Both the position numbers and the translations under genes were made by a program. Positions 1-12,189 of a stretch of DNA of 64,000 nt are shown piece by piece; position 1 is the stretch's first letter; every line of letters begins with the position of its first letter. The stretch covers positions 128,131,914 through 128,195,913 of the forward strand of contig NC_091130.1 in NCBI RefSeq assembly GCF_040183065.1, given 5' to 3'. A model generated the notes under the pieces. It ran no database searches. It saw only the letters and a program-made list of their open reading frames with translations, and was not told where the DNA came from. The DNA comes from Periplaneta americana. Lineage: Eukaryota > Arthropoda > Insecta > Blattodea > Blattidae.

Positions 1-55
1 ACACTTCTTACCCTTTATCCATTTCAGTGATTGCTGACGACCACTGGCCTAGGCA
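1..55. repeat. Edge of a dispersed repeat
   Basis: The first ~48 bases closely match 24107-24153 inside the Tigger-like element: both carry acacttctta and, further on, ctgacgaccactg. The window therefore seems to begin in the tail of another copy of the same repeat. Confidence 0.6.
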
Positions 56-288
56 CTGGACCAACAATAACGCCATTTTCAGCATCATTTGTCAGATCAG
101 TTTTAAGGCTTAAGACACGTGTGTATAAATTCCAATAGAATTTACATACTTGTAAGAAAGTGAATCATATAGACCACTTTCACATAGTGACAACAACGCT
201 ATAAATTTTAAACAAGAAAACATAACACAACTTATTAAGATGATTGCAACCCTCAAAGTAAACTCCAGCGTTACCGTCATCATCAACA

Positions 289-570
289 ATGGAACAGGTC
301 AGGCTTGTAGAAGATGTCAAACGTCATCTGTGTTATCATTATATTGGCCAAAATGCAGAGTGTCTCAAAGCAGAATGTATACCTAATGACATCTTGAAAG
401 TACTTGCCTTTATGTGCTTCTTTTATCTTCGGGAAGAGGTCGAAAATAGTGAAATGAGAAATGAAAGAGGAAATAAAAGTAGTTGGAGGAGACTATCCAT
501 GAATCATATTTTCACCAAAAATCTCGAAGAATCTGTCGATAATAGGATACCATACCTGTTTCTTAGATGA
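289..570 (+). CDS. Hypothetical 93-aa ORF, unrecognised
   Basis: This open frame starts at an ATG in reasonable context (caacaatgg) and runs 93 codons to TGA. I recognise no domain. The middle is charged (REEVENSEMRNERG) and there is no signal peptide or clear membrane segment. It lies ~200 bp from a dispersed repeat and ~3 kb upstream of the first lola exon candidates. It could be a repeat-borne ORF, an exon of an upstream gene or chance. Codon composition is more protein-like than the neighbouring AT-rich sequence, which is the only positive argument. Confidence 0.2.
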   Translation: MEQVRLVEDVKRHLCYHYIGQNAECLKAECIPNDILKVLAFMCFFYLREEVENSEMRNERGNKSSWRRLSMNHIFTKNLEESVDNRIPYLFLR

Positions 571-3380
571 AGTATTTGTAATTTGTCTGCATTAATAGGC
601 TGCACTAACTATTAAAAAAAAAAAAAGGAGAGGTATAGAGTGTAGGATAATGGAATCATGTTTTTTGTTAGGATGTTTCACTTTAATTGATGATGTAATA
701 ATATGAGGGCGGTAGGTATTGCCTTAGAGATTTATATTCACAGTTGTATCATGGAATTTGTGTTCATTGTTTGTGTTTCTGTTATGAAGAAGGTTAATTT
801 TTTTAGAAAGCAGCCTATTGAAGTTTTTTTGTCAACTAGTACATTTTTGTGAAATGCCATGTCAATAGCTTTCTTTTTGTAATTCGATACATTACCCCCT
901 TTCAATCTTTCGGGGTTAGTTTCATTTACAGAATATGTCCTCTTTGGAGGATAAATTTGTATTTTTTTTTTCAATGTCAATTTTATATTTCCTATGTTTT
1001 TTGCTGCTTGTTGCAACTTGTGACTTTTATTTTTATTCGTTATTGTATATGTCAGTTAAGTGGATGGGTTTTTTACTACACTGTACGATACCATGTTTTG
1101 TAATGTTTATTTTTAGTCCATTGATAAGCCTATATATTTTTAAATTTGGTATTGTGTTCGTAAAGTTATCAGTGGCGGATTGTATTTTACGATACTATAC
1201 TTCTTTTGGTAGCCTATCGTATGTGTAAGTTGAGCAGTTGGGTCTTACTGTATTTTACGATACCGTTTCTTCTTGTATTTTATTCTTAGCTTTTTTTTTT
1301 TTTAAAGTTAGTCTATAGTGATCATAAATAGGGGTCAGGTTCTGATAATCTAAACATTAGTACTGCAACGTGGTGTACCAGTAGTTCAAAATTAGCAAGC
1401 AGAACATAAAAGAAAGATTACTACACTTCCTCTCAGGTAACAAAAAACCTGTAGAGTGTGATTTACACAGAAAAATGATTATTTTTATTTGAAATATTAT
1501 GTGTTGAGCAAAAACTCTTTGAATTTCAGAACAGTGTTAACCAGGAGTTTGCCTTACATATTCTGAGATACGGTATATCATTTTTAACTTTAAGGTCATC
1601 AGAATCTGAGCCCTGTTCATAAGGTTGGTGGCAGGTTCTGTTGTATTTTACGATATCATTTTATTTTCCTTTGATATCATATGTGTAAGCTGAGCAGATG
1701 GGCTCTACTCAATTTTATGATACTTACCGCTTTTGAAGTAGGCCTACTTGTGTTTATCTATAATATTTTCTTGTTATATATATTTTAATTTGGTATAGGA
1801 TTAAGGTTAATGGTGGGGATATAAGTACTGTACTGTAGGATACATTTTCTTTTTTTGATAGGCTATCATATTTGCAAGTTGAATCAATGGACTTTAATGT
1901 ATACTACAATACCATATTTAGATTTTCTGCTCACCCAAGAACCCCGACAGATCTATTTACCTCACAGGTTTCGTTAATGTGTTTGTACCGTAATAATTTA
2001 TCATAGGAACATTTGTAACGTCATGATTTGACATTAGCCTATTTAGTGGTTATGCCGTGATACGGTATATTACGGTAAATCTAAAAAAATTGATTGTTAT
2101 AAAAATCAAATGTACCATTAAGTTATTGGTAATTTCATGTCAATAATAGCATACCTTATGTGCTTTCAGAGATGAATCATTACATGCCAAAGTAACATCA
2201 ACGAAGGCCTCATTTCGTAGAAGTTGATGGAATACAGAGGTCATATTGGATTGATAATTATTCCAGCGCAGGCAGTAATGTTGACCTGCCATGATCCTGC
2301 AAACAAGTAGGAAAAGGGGGTTTTCTGAGTAACATTATTTTCTACGCTTCATTTCATTATTTGTAGGTTATATTTTGTAATTTTAAGTATCGTATCATGT
2401 ACAAATAAAATATAACCAATGTGGAGTATGTAAGACTAAACTTATGCAGCTGTACTGAGAAAAACAAAATCACTTATATAATTCATAATAATATATCCAT
2501 AAATTATTATTATTGTATATAATAACAGCTCCAATGTCTCATTGTAGTCATGATAAATATAGGTGTAAGAATTTTCCTGCCATTCTTAATGAATTCAATA
2601 TATACTATAAAATTACTACCCAAACATCTTGGTGAAGGTTCCCGAACTTTCAATCTAGTAATTAGGTACAATAGTATTTATCACAATGTCATTTAACACT
2701 ATACACTTTCGAAAGAAAAAAAAGTGGGGTGGGGATACGTCAATCATCGATTCTCTTACTTCTATATCCATCTCACTCTCTCTTTTTCTTTTTGTTTTCC
2801 GGTACATTTTAGTCTTCATATAATTAATTTCAATAATATCTTATTTCAACAATGAACAGTGAGACGTTCACATTGTTGAATGACGTTGCGCATTCTCAAA
2901 CAGAGGTGGAAAAGGATGAGGTGAAACGCGCGGCTAGAAAGCGGATGACGAGAGAGAGTAACTAGGGCATGAGCTCGAGTTCTTTCTGCTCTTTTACATC
3001 CCATCATTTTACCGACTATTGACAGAATATTCCTGGTGAAAACATTGTCTCTATTTAACAATTAGATACACATTTCGAGAGCTGTCATTTAGTTTAATAT
3101 TAGTTATCCACAGACATTACAAATCACCTTTTCCTGCATATAGCGATAAGAACAATATGCAGGAAATCACTTCCAGGGCGTTCTCTTTTCTTGCTCATCG
3201 AGTTTTTTGGACTCATTTACAGATTTTAATTCTACTTCTAGGCTTAAAATTGCACTCTAAATTTTATCTTACCTGTTACCTCGTCTTTAAATCAAAGAAC
3301 AGATAGTCACAGCAACCAACACCACAGCAGAAAACAGAGTAGACGGTTTTTAAGCTATTTTGTTGTGGACCTACTTCTTA
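571..3380. other. Upstream intergenic or 5' intronic DNA
   Basis: AT-rich sequence with no supported gene. From about 850 to 1910 there is a loose run of diverged copies of a motif around 'tgtattttacgatac', spaced by tens to hundreds of bases, which looks like an old degenerate repeat. The other small ORFs here are low-complexity T-rich frames. Confidence 0.5.
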
Positions 3381-3449
3381 CTTTCAGCTCTCTCTTTTGA
3401 CTTTTCACCGTTCCTCTTGCTCCCTTTTCTCCTCTCATTTCCGTGAAAG
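3381..3449 (+). promoter_or_regulatory. lola: Candidate alternative lola 5' UTR exon
   Basis: A strong donor, aaag|gtgagtaa, follows 3449 in a stretch without a long ORF, ~700 bp before the coding acceptor at 4171-4172. It fits a non-coding first exon. Drosophila lola is known to use several alternative promoters and 5' UTR exons. The 5' end is a guess; only the donor is visible. Confidence 0.3.
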
Positions 3450-3599
3450 GTGAGTAAATTTGTAACGAAAAAGTTAAACCCTCGTCTCATGAGCCTTGCG
3501 AACGTATATGCGCAATAGTTGAAATTCTGCATTTGCGCAGCAACGAACTAATTTCCCCCTTGGATTTCGTTCTATGTTAACTTCACGTTTTAACGTATT

Positions 3600-3682
3600 A
3601 ACAATCCCCGCCATTCGGTAGGTACGCCATTGTGAGAGAAGAAATTGCTTTCGAAGGACGGTGCGGACGGTTCCTAGTCGGA
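3600..3682 (+). promoter_or_regulatory. lola: Candidate lola 5' UTR exon with consensus donor
   Basis: The segment ending gtcgga|gtgagtat (exon end 3682) has a near-perfect U1 donor and locally higher GC, ~490 bp before the acceptor that opens the first coding exon. The best reading is a non-coding first exon whose transcription start lies around 3.6 kb. The 5' boundary is not determined by sequence. Confidence 0.4.
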
Positions 3683-4172
3683 GTGAGTATCTTTTGTGTT
3701 GTTAAACTGATAGAATTAGATTGTAATTATGTAAATATTGTCTCCTAAAGGCGATTAACATATTTGTTATGTTTGGTGCGTGGGGAATTAGGAAATTAGC
3801 ACTAAATAGATGATAAAGACCATCGGTTACCGTTACAAGGGTGGGACCGAAAATCCATACTAACACATTCCAAGTACATAACATTTGTTCGCATTTATTA
3901 TTTGTTAATAATAAAGAAGAAGATGTTTCTAGCAAATTCGCGTAGGTTTGGCAGTTGGTGAGGCGATTACGGTGGAGTTTTTAATTTTGTGTGAACCATA
4001 TCGGCCCAGGTCCTGCCATCTTGCATCATTTATTCTAGAATATCCGCCATTATGCGGTAGCGTCATCCCCCACCCTAACTCGGGCTTAACGGTTGCGATC
4101 GGGCCAGAATTCGCCATATTTGCGGCTAAAAGGCGTTATTTGCATTTTTAACATAGTTTTCTCTCTTGTTAG

Positions 4173-4349
4173 GCAATGGGGTCAGAACAACAGTTCTGTC
4201 TGAAATGGAACAACCATCAAAGCACGATAGTTGCCGGTTTTGACACCCTTTTGGAAAGTGGAACCTTGGTAGACTGTACGCTGGCCGCAGAAGGACAGTA
4301 CTTGAAAGCTCATAAGGTTGTGCTATCGGCGTGTAGCCCATATTTTGAG
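4173..4349 (+). CDS. lola: lola first coding exon: BTB domain, N-terminal half
   Basis: The acceptor ctctcttgttag at 4172 opens the exon. ATG at 4176 starts MGSEQQFCLKWNNHQS, the signature N-terminus of insect lola BTB/POZ proteins (Drosophila has QQFCLRWNNHQST). The 58 codons cover the BTB dimerisation fold up to AHKVVLSACSPYFE, and the exon ends exactly in phase 0 at gag|gtaaga. BTB domains mediate homo- and heterodimerisation of these nuclear transcription factors. The start is chosen because it is the first ATG after the acceptor and matches the family N-terminus. The split within the BTB at SPYFE is where many insect BTB-ZF genes carry an intron. Confidence 0.95.
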
Positions 4350-4465
4350 GTAAGAAAATTAGAATTTTCTCAGAGAAATAGAATTTATTAGTAAACTTGA
4401 ATTGTGTTCTTTACTTTTTTCATATGCTGCTGGGTTTTACTTAGTAGGGTTTATTTTTTTTACAG

Positions 4466-5423
4466 CTGCTATTGAGCCAGCATGACGAGAAGCATCCAAT
4501 TGTGATTCTTAAGGATGTTAAATTTCAAGAACTGAAAGCTATGGTAGATTATATGTATCATGGTGAAGTGAATATATCTCAGGACCAATTAGGGGCTCTT
4601 CTGAAAGCTGCAGAGTCCTTGCAAATTAAAGGTTTATCGGATAGTGGGGGAGGGGGAAGTGAAAGAGAGAATGTGGACAAGAGACACCATGGGACTAGAA
4701 AACAAACAATACCACCCCCGCAGCCTAGATCGTCTCCCATTCCTCCCCACAGTTCCACATTAGGAGCGCACAGACGCCCAGCACCACAACCTCCATCAGC
4801 CCCACCTCCAATAGTAGATCTCCCGGAGGACGACAGTCCCCCACCATCCCGTCCTCCACCATTGCCTAGAGTTCCAAGTTCTCGGGAAGGAAGTTCATCA
4901 CCACCGCCTAAACGGAAGAGGCATCGTCGGCGATCTAGCGGAGGAGAAGATGCAAGCCTAAGTGCAGCTCCTATTGTTCCATTATCGGAAGGGACTCACG
5001 AAACTAGCAGCTCAAGTGAACTTCCTCCTCAATCCCAGTCTGCCCCGTCAGCAACTGTTCCTAGTATTCCTACAAACATCACGCCTGTAGTGCCCCCGTC
5101 CTCTGAACCTGCTGCAGTTCCTTCCAGTCAGGCTTCAGAACCACCTGTAACAGAGACTGAGCTACTAAACCGTACACAACAAGCGGAGGTGGCATCACCT
5201 AGACAGCCCCCACATGAAATGGCCCATGAACCAGTGCTAGAACCAGTACAAAAAGTGGAGCCGCAGTCTGAAGTACTATTAGAACCTAAGCATGAATACG
5301 TTGAGGAGGATGTAAATGAGGATAGCGTAGAAGATCTCACATTAGACGATGACATGGATGAGATGGACCATGCGCGGCCGGGGCCATCCCATGGTGGTGA
5401 GGGGTCCAGCAGTCAAGGAGCAG
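4466..5423 (+). CDS. lola: lola second constant coding exon: rest of BTB, linker, acidic tail
   Basis: The exon opens at tttttacag|ctgcta in phase 0. It completes the BTB with VILKDVKFQELKAMVDYMY, GEVNISQDQL and LLKAAESLQIKGLSD (residues ~59-116), all near-identical to the lola family. A ~190-residue Pro/Ser-rich linker follows, with a basic nuclear-localisation-like patch KRKRHRRR (residues ~207-214). Then comes an acidic stretch ending VEDLTLDDDMDE (~346-357). The exon ends gga gca g|gtcagt after 319 codons plus one base, so downstream exons must supply two bases to finish a codon. Without splicing the frame runs into intron for 50 codons and stops at 5573-5575. All isoforms should share residues 1-377. 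Confidence 0.95.
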
Positions 5424-7603
5424 GTCAGTACATTACCTTTCTTTTTATATCATGTTTAATCAGTTTGGATACATGTTTAAGGGAGTCCATGTTTGAATAC
5501 ACGTTTACAGATAATTTAATTTTTGAGCGGTTACCTTTTGGGCTCTATAGGCACACAAATTTTTACATTATTTAGAGTTTCATTTTTCGTTTCTGATAAC
5601 AGCTTTGTAATTTGAATTGTTACTGAACGTGTATCCAAAGTGAGAATTTCACTGAAACTCAATATCTGTTGTTGCTAACAGTTCCGCTATAGTCACTCAC
5701 TAGTAATGCGCACTCAATATCTTGCAAGATAACAGAAGCACCCGATATTGAGTTTTGAAATTCGTTAGAAAACGTTGGTCAGTATGGCGGACCAATGACA
5801 TCGAGGATCAGTGACAATAAGTTTGGTTTGTTCAGGTTTTTGTATGCCTTGCATATACATATTATTTGGTAGGCATAACAGCTTGAACAAATGTCGCCGA
5901 TTCTCGATTGCCGCCATGTTGATCAACGTTTTCTACCTAATTACCCGAGTTTTTCCCACGTTAATGTATGAATCTGGAATGAACGACCATTATTGCTTCC
6001 AAAGGTATGGAGTTTTTGTATACGCGGTCCCATGAAATTTGAAATTGAGAATTGATTACATGTATCTAATAAGTAATGGTAACACAAATTTTAGAACACG
6101 GATTGCACCTACCAAATTATGTCTTAAAATACTACAAAGAGCAGATTTGTCTGCGTTTGTCGAATGCGCATTATTATATTTACGAAAAGGCACTTTTCAG
6201 TGCCAATAATTTTGTGTGCACAAGGTTGAAATTTTGAAGTAAGAGGGAAAGGATGCAATCCATGTTCTGGAGTTTATCCCTTTATTCTATCTTGTCTATC
6301 TAGCATCACTTTTCGAGAAACCTTCCCTCAGACACTGAAGCAGGGTCTATTTCACAAAGTGTACTTTGGTAAATTGATTGTAATTACAAAAACTGCCATT
6401 TGTAGTGCTCGAAACGTAAACTAATTATGTCACTTGTAATTTAACGTATATCTCAATAATAACAGGACAAAATATTGCATACTCTCATGGAGTAGATCCT
6501 CGACAGCCGGCCAGAGAATGTAGGACAGTTCGGCATTGATAAGCACGTCTTTAACAACTCCAACTTACTTTACGGTTGTACGTATATGTACCATGTTTTC
6601 CAACTAACATTACGAAGAGACTTTCTTTTCCAGCTATCCCCTCCAATTTCATGGAACATTGCAACACATGCATAAAGTTGCACATGTTCTTTGTGGGACC
6701 TAGCTGAGACACATTTCCCCACATTCTTTGGTCGGTTGAGTGAGGAGGAAAGAAATGAATAGTTTCCCATGTTTTATTAGCACTCGTAAAGCACGATATA
6801 GCTTACTAATATCCTCTTCGTAGTAACACTTGTTTTTGGTCCAGGGTAAATACTCTTAAAACCACCTCTGCCACTTCGTAGCAATGAGTGTTTTTGTAAG
6901 AGTATTTTCACTGGACCAGACGTGAAGTATGAGGTTGCAACGAAGTGACTGTGATTTGCTAAATATTTAATTATACTGCTGAAAGTTCAAGTAAGGGAAA
7001 AAGATATGTGTTTATATTATACATGTATATATTTTGCCCTAGTGTTATTAGTCTTGGCTTCAGCAAACTGCATAGATTTGGTATACTCATCTTGGCAGTT
7101 TGGTACCTTTTCATCCAATCCAGACAAATTTCCAAAAAAAAAAAAAAAATTGGTTGCAGCTATCTGTCCGAAACCAGTTGTGACAATAGATTCTACTGAA
7201 ATATCTGTAGAATTCTTAATAGATGTGTTGGTCTAAACTAGTTTGCTATGGCAGACGTATAGTGGAGTCAAATTTTGATCAAAGTGGCAAGAGATAATTT
7301 GAATAATTTACAGGGAGCCTTACCTGAAAGACTAGATTTGCATAAGAGATAATTTCATTGTAGGTAGTCTATTTGATAGCAAAGTCTTCTATGAACTCGA
7401 TAAAGAAATGTGCAAGGACTATGATAAAATTTTGGTTTTTGTTTTGAAGAGCGGAAGCACTGTTACTTGTAGCAGGATAATCGTAGAATAGATTTGATTT
7501 TCATAATTTGGCATGCACAGTCCAGAGGCGATTGCTATTCATGAGTAAGAAACCCTTTGGTGTAGAGCCATTAAACTGACATAGCACTTAGTTCTCAAGT
7601 CCT
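5424..7603. other. lola intron, proximal part
   Basis: No coding exon is supported. A short inverted repeat (about 5643-5766; arms around actcaatatctg and its complement) looks like a small MITE. Poly-A tracts lie near 7134. The ORFs here are AT-rich and show no domain. Confidence 0.6.
5643..5766. repeat. Short inverted repeat (MITE-like)
   Basis: Left arm gaatttcactgaaactcaat (5645 on) pairs with right arm attgagttttgaaattcg near 5749-5766. The loop contains further partial copies of the same motif. Confidence 0.5.
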
Positions 7604-7715
7604 TAGGGTGGAAAAAAAAATCGTGATTTTTTAAAAATCAAAATCAAGTGATTTTTTCTTTCAGTAAACAGTTTACTTAGATACTTTAATTTGTTTTCTT
7701 GAAGCAAACAAGGTA

Positions 7716-8140
7716 ATGTTAATGACAAATCACACCAATGACCAAACAGGAGTTTTAGACTTTTTTTCCAGTTTTAAGTTTAAAAAATCATACTTGAAAC
7801 AAATGGAACCAGAAGCTCCACAACTGATTGCTCAACCTAAATTACACAGGCCTAATATACTAATCAGACCGTTGGTTAATTACGTGTCTGCACCAGCATA
7901 CAAACTAGCTAAATACGTGGAAAACATAACCAAAAACAACATACAGTACATCAATCACACTGCAGTCAAAAACAGACCTAACCAACCACATCAAAGACAA
8001 ACTACACCTCACAATTCAACACTAGCATCGTTTGAAATTACCAATCTATACACTCGTATACGTGAAACAACAAAAATGCTAGAACATATTATGTTAAGAC
8101 AACACACAACCACAAATAGATCAAAACTCACAAGCAAACA
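7716..8140 (+). pseudogene. Penelope-like reverse transcriptase fragment
   Basis: An open frame contains PKLHRPNILIRPLVNYVSAP followed by AYKLAKYVENITK, and later STLASFEITNLYTRIRET. These match the conserved PKIHKP..PLRPIVS and SFDVTNLYTNIP blocks of Penelope-like and related reverse transcriptases. Only fingers/palm-like blocks survive; the catalytic YxDD motif and the GIY-YIG endonuclease are absent. The frame continues to 8255 through unrelated AT-rich sequence that belongs to the adjoining inverted repeat. It is a 5'- and 3'-truncated relic inside the hAT-like element. Confidence 0.65.
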
Positions 8141-8720
8141 TTCTGATGGGGACAGATTAAAAAAAGTTAACTTTTTTTCTTTCACCGTGTTAATAATGTC
8201 AAAAGAAATGATTATACAAATTTTGGCCATTCGACTGCAGTTACAAGGACCGTAAAAAAATAAGTTCATCTGGGGCCGTTAACAGAAAGAAAACACAATT
8301 TCATTTGGAAAAATTTATTGGAACAGATACAGCAATTGTTGAACTATTTTTCAACATATTCTCCACCGGAATTGAGACATTTGTCATATCATGGGATCGA
8401 CAGAGAGATACAGACAGGTGTCAAACTCTGGTTCCGATCCCTAAGGTTGCTGACTTCAACATAAAAATACAAAAATTAATCCCATGGCATGACAAATGTC
8501 GCGGTTCCAGTGGCGGATGTGTTAAGTAGCGCAACAATTGCTGTATCTGTTTCAATAAATCTTTCCATGGAATTGTGATTTTTGTCTGCAAACGTCCCCA
8601 AGGAAAATCACATTCTGGACGGCCTCGTAATTTGCGGTCGAGTGGCCAAAATTTGTATAAGCACTTTTGACATTAACATGGTGGAAGAAAATAACTTTAT
8701 CTGCCCCCATCAGAATGTTT
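8140..8720. repeat. Imperfect palindrome inside the hAT-like element
   Basis: The left segment cattctgatggggacagatt (8139 on) reappears inverted near 8690-8718 (ctgcccccatcagaatg). An inner arm with acagatacagcaattgttg (8323) pairs with caacaattgctgtatctgtt (8532). Arms are ~250 bp with indels. Confidence 0.6.
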
Positions 8721-8820
8721 GCTTTCAGCAAATTATTGTATTTTAGAAGATGAGATTTCATTTTTCAGAATGTTTGCTTTCAGCAAATTATTGAATTTCA
8801 GAAGACGAGATTTCATTCTT
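8711..8820. repeat. Two 55-bp tandem units
   Basis: Unit cagaatgtttgctttcagca... at 8711-8765 is repeated at 8766-8820 with a few substitutions. Confidence 0.85.
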
Positions 8821-9213
8821 GCTACTAAACTTTGCATTTCTAAACCACATATTTTACATTTTGCTTTGGAATCTATGTCACTGTTAAAAGTTTTATAGAA
8901 TCTTTTTTCCTCCCTACATTAGACATTGTAGCAAAACAAAACTAAAACTGTACAGATTTAAGCATAACAAATATGAGGTAACTTTGTTGGTTCAGTTAGC
9001 TCAAACGCCAGTATAGTTTACCTGTTGTACCTGACAATGTGCCAACAATGGTCTCTAATATATTTAAAAATTCAAAAGTTTCAGTGGCATAACATTGATC
9101 TCGCAGTATAAATTTGTATGTTTGAAATGCAAATATAAAAGCTAAAAAAGATTTGAATTAAAATTAAAAAAAATGGGTTGATAAATAACTTCGATTTAAA
9201 TCAATCCATCCTG

Positions 9214-11400
9214 CAAGTCCATAAGGATATTTTACCATGTAACATGTACACATTTCACAGCAGAGTGCTGAAAAATACATATTAAATATATTAATGAAAG
9301 AACTATTTTTGAGGATGGAGGGAATTACCGTGACTAAATTCGAATAATGCGTAATATGCCTGTTGATTCTGAAATACATTTAAATTTCTCGGAAGTTATG
9401 CGCCTAGTTATAAAGGGTACAGAACATTTGATTTAAATTTCGAAAGGAATATGAGCAATCATTCACTACCAATAATCAGAATCTTGTTCAAGAAAGAAAA
9501 CATTTGGAGCAATTTGTTCACTTTCGTTAGAGAAAAGGGGAACGGTAGTGAAGTTCGTTACATATCTCGGATTATGTCTCTGCCTGTCAGTGGCCGTTAA
9601 ATTTCAAATGGCTTTTCTTACAACCTGGGCGTCAGAGTTTTGAAAAGCATTACAACTTTCCTTTCATCGCCTTACTTCCCCACTGCAAATGTGACGTTGC
9701 ACAGAGGCAGAGATAAAATACGAGATATCCAAAAACCAATATGAGTATAATCTTAAACTTTATTGAAATGTTCGAAAACCTTTCCCTTGAGAATCTTGAT
9801 GTTAATACTGACGGGGTTTTTTTTTACATTAAGGCGTTGGTACAGATACTCTAAGAGTTCTAGGCTACTACTCAGTTATTTAAACAGTGAAACGTCCTTA
9901 TTTGAGATCAATATAAAATTGAGTTCATACTAAATCCTCACACTATACATTAATCATATACAGGACCTTAGTAATTTTCTGCGAAAATATGAAAATGTTT
10001 AGACCTAATAGGCTTGTTCTGAGAATTTATTTTTCATGCCACCATTCTGTACGTATTAGCTTTTGTAGTACATTGATTTTACAGATGAATTATTACATTT
10101 TTCGTTGAACTGTTATCTATGGCACAAGTTTCCGGCTTTCACATGAAGCCGTTATAGTATTCTTGAAAAACTTAAAATGATCTCTTAAATGGACTCCGTT
10201 CTAGATACCATTACTCCATCCAATAATTGCATCCCCACCCACAATACAACACAAACTTGCGGTTAATATGCGTTTATCCAGCCACGTAGAATTTTACATA
10301 GTTCTGTGGCATTGTTTCAAAACTTTGCCCACAATAACAGCTTAAATTTGGTGAATTCTCATTCCTACTCTTTAAAAAAAAAGTATGAGATTTGGTCACT
10401 GAAGTCCTCTGTTCGTATATTACTTTTTCATAAACCTCAGTACATTGTGAGGTAAAATATTAGACTACACGTTATCTGCAATTTTTACATTCATAGCTTT
10501 TATATTTTTCATAGTAATGAAGTGACAGCTTATTTTAAATTACTCTGTGCGTTGAAATAAAAAAATTGCAACGCTAATATTTTTATTATCTGAAAACGTA
10601 CTGTTTGTAAAAACTATTCAGAAGTGTATTGCTTTCCAAATTAAATGTATTTTTCCGTTGTAGAGAATTGTGAAATCGTGTGAGAAGAATTCCTTTCCAG
10701 AAATACTATTTTACAATCCTGGTACATCCTTTATTCAGTTATATCTTTGGATTAGATGGATTCTAAGATTATATTATACATTCAGAGATCTGAGTTCTGA
10801 AGGTTAGAGGTAACCTAGCGAAGTTCATTGTCATGGGTAGTAGTTGTAAATGGTTCAAGGTGAAGGTGGTTATGTGCTGTTATATAATTATTTAATTAAA
10901 TGCTGCGTAATGACAGGTTATTCAATGCATAATTGGCGACCGCGTAAATTAATCCCAAATGTTAAATTTATTAACTTCGACTACATTGTACTGCTTGTTA
11001 AATTTGCTCGTACAAAAATATGTATATAGGAATTGCCAGTGTATGCTGTTTAACTCGCCACAAGTATTACGTAATTGTACTGTTTAATATTTTTCGGAGG
11101 TCACATTTCTGATTAACTTCGTTCTCATGAATACACGGCGTCACATAGTTCATTCACGTACCGCCATTTTGATATTGGTGGAAAATGAAATGAATGGATT
11201 GCACGTTAATATAATGGTTTTTTCTTTCGATGAATTTATGGTTTCTCTCAGTTCTGAAATGGAAAGTAACAAAATTATGATCGATTAATCGATTACAGAA
11301 AGGAAGTTCTGTCTATTAAGTTTTGAGGCCTCTATGAGCTGTGTTAATTCTGTCGGATGGTTCTTTGCTGTTTAGTGCGAAACTGTGGTGCCATGTCAGT
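9214..11400. other. lola intron, no supported gene
   Basis: AT-rich unique-looking sequence on both strands; no ORF with recognisable protein character and no clear repeat structure. Confidence 0.5.
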
Positions 11401-11404
11401 GTTA

Positions 11405-12180
11405 TTCCAAATTACATTCAGTATATGTATGTATTTATTCACACTGCAAATGGATATATACCCGGTGGCAGTGGTAACTAATTACACTCAATAATGACAA
11501 TTAATAATAAACACAACTAATAAGAAAACAATAATTAATAATAATGATGAATAACAAGGAGCATCCTAAATTAAATGAAGCATGATCACTTAAAATAACA
11601 TTTAAAATAAATCTAATTTGTATCTTTACCCTAAGTTCGAACTGAGACCCACGAGTGTGACAGGTTTATACCTGCACAAGTACCTTTCGGCACTACACTT
11701 ATTTCGCTGCCAACACACTGCACTGATTCTATCCTGATTTCACTAACACTTCAAAACCATTTGATTGTTCAAATACTTTGCACAGCCACTTCACTGACAC
11801 AAACACACTTCACTTACACAATAGACTTCACTGACACTACACACTTCACTGACACAACACACTTCCTCACTGATAGAACACTTCAAATAACAAGATATCA
11901 ATTACACCCTTTAAAATAGTGTGTATAATATACTACCGTCTATTAGTAAAGTCCTTAAGCATATTTTTAAATACATTTTTGGTTATTGGTAAAGCCTTTA
12001 GTAAGTCTGCAGGTAAAGCATTCCAGTCTCTGATAGTACGATTGAGAAAAGAAAACTTTTCAGTGTCCGTCCTCTGTCTTCTTTCCCTCAATTTATATGA
12101 GTGGTCGTTCCTTGAAGAGTATTTTGGCAGCTGCAACCTATGTTTGCAGGCACCATTAGGTTTTTTTTTTTTAGAATGCT
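11405..12180 (-). mobile_element. LINE 3' end (C-terminus of ORF2 plus 3' UTR)
   Basis: On the minus strand, 12136-11933 encodes SSRNDHSYKLRERRQRTD, then KFSFLNRTIRDWNALPADLL and a short tail ending at TAA. This is the typical C-terminal block of jockey/R1-type non-LTR reverse transcriptases (RERRQRTD..YSF.NRTI..WN.LP). The sequence down to about 11405 is read as the element's 3' UTR, including a CACTTCACTGACAC-rich stretch (11800-11885). The RT core is missing, a typical 5' truncation. Confidence 0.7.
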
Positions 12181-12189
12181 GAAAAAAAA

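Larger units (their letters stand above)
7604..9213. mobile_element. hAT-like element with nested insertions
   Basis: Termini tagggtggaaaa (left) and the complement of the right end, caggatggattgattt, form imperfect inverted repeats. The flanks caagtcct (7596-7603) and caagtcca (9214-9221) match 7 of 8 bases, the target-duplication length of hAT elements. The AT-rich ends (aaaatcgtgattttttaaa, and gatttaaatcaa) also pair. No hAT transposase is recognisable; the interior is filled by other repeats. Confidence 0.55.

Noticed and set aside
5128-5355. Minus-strand Ser-rich 75-aa ORF
   Set aside because: Exact shadow of the lola constant exon read backwards.
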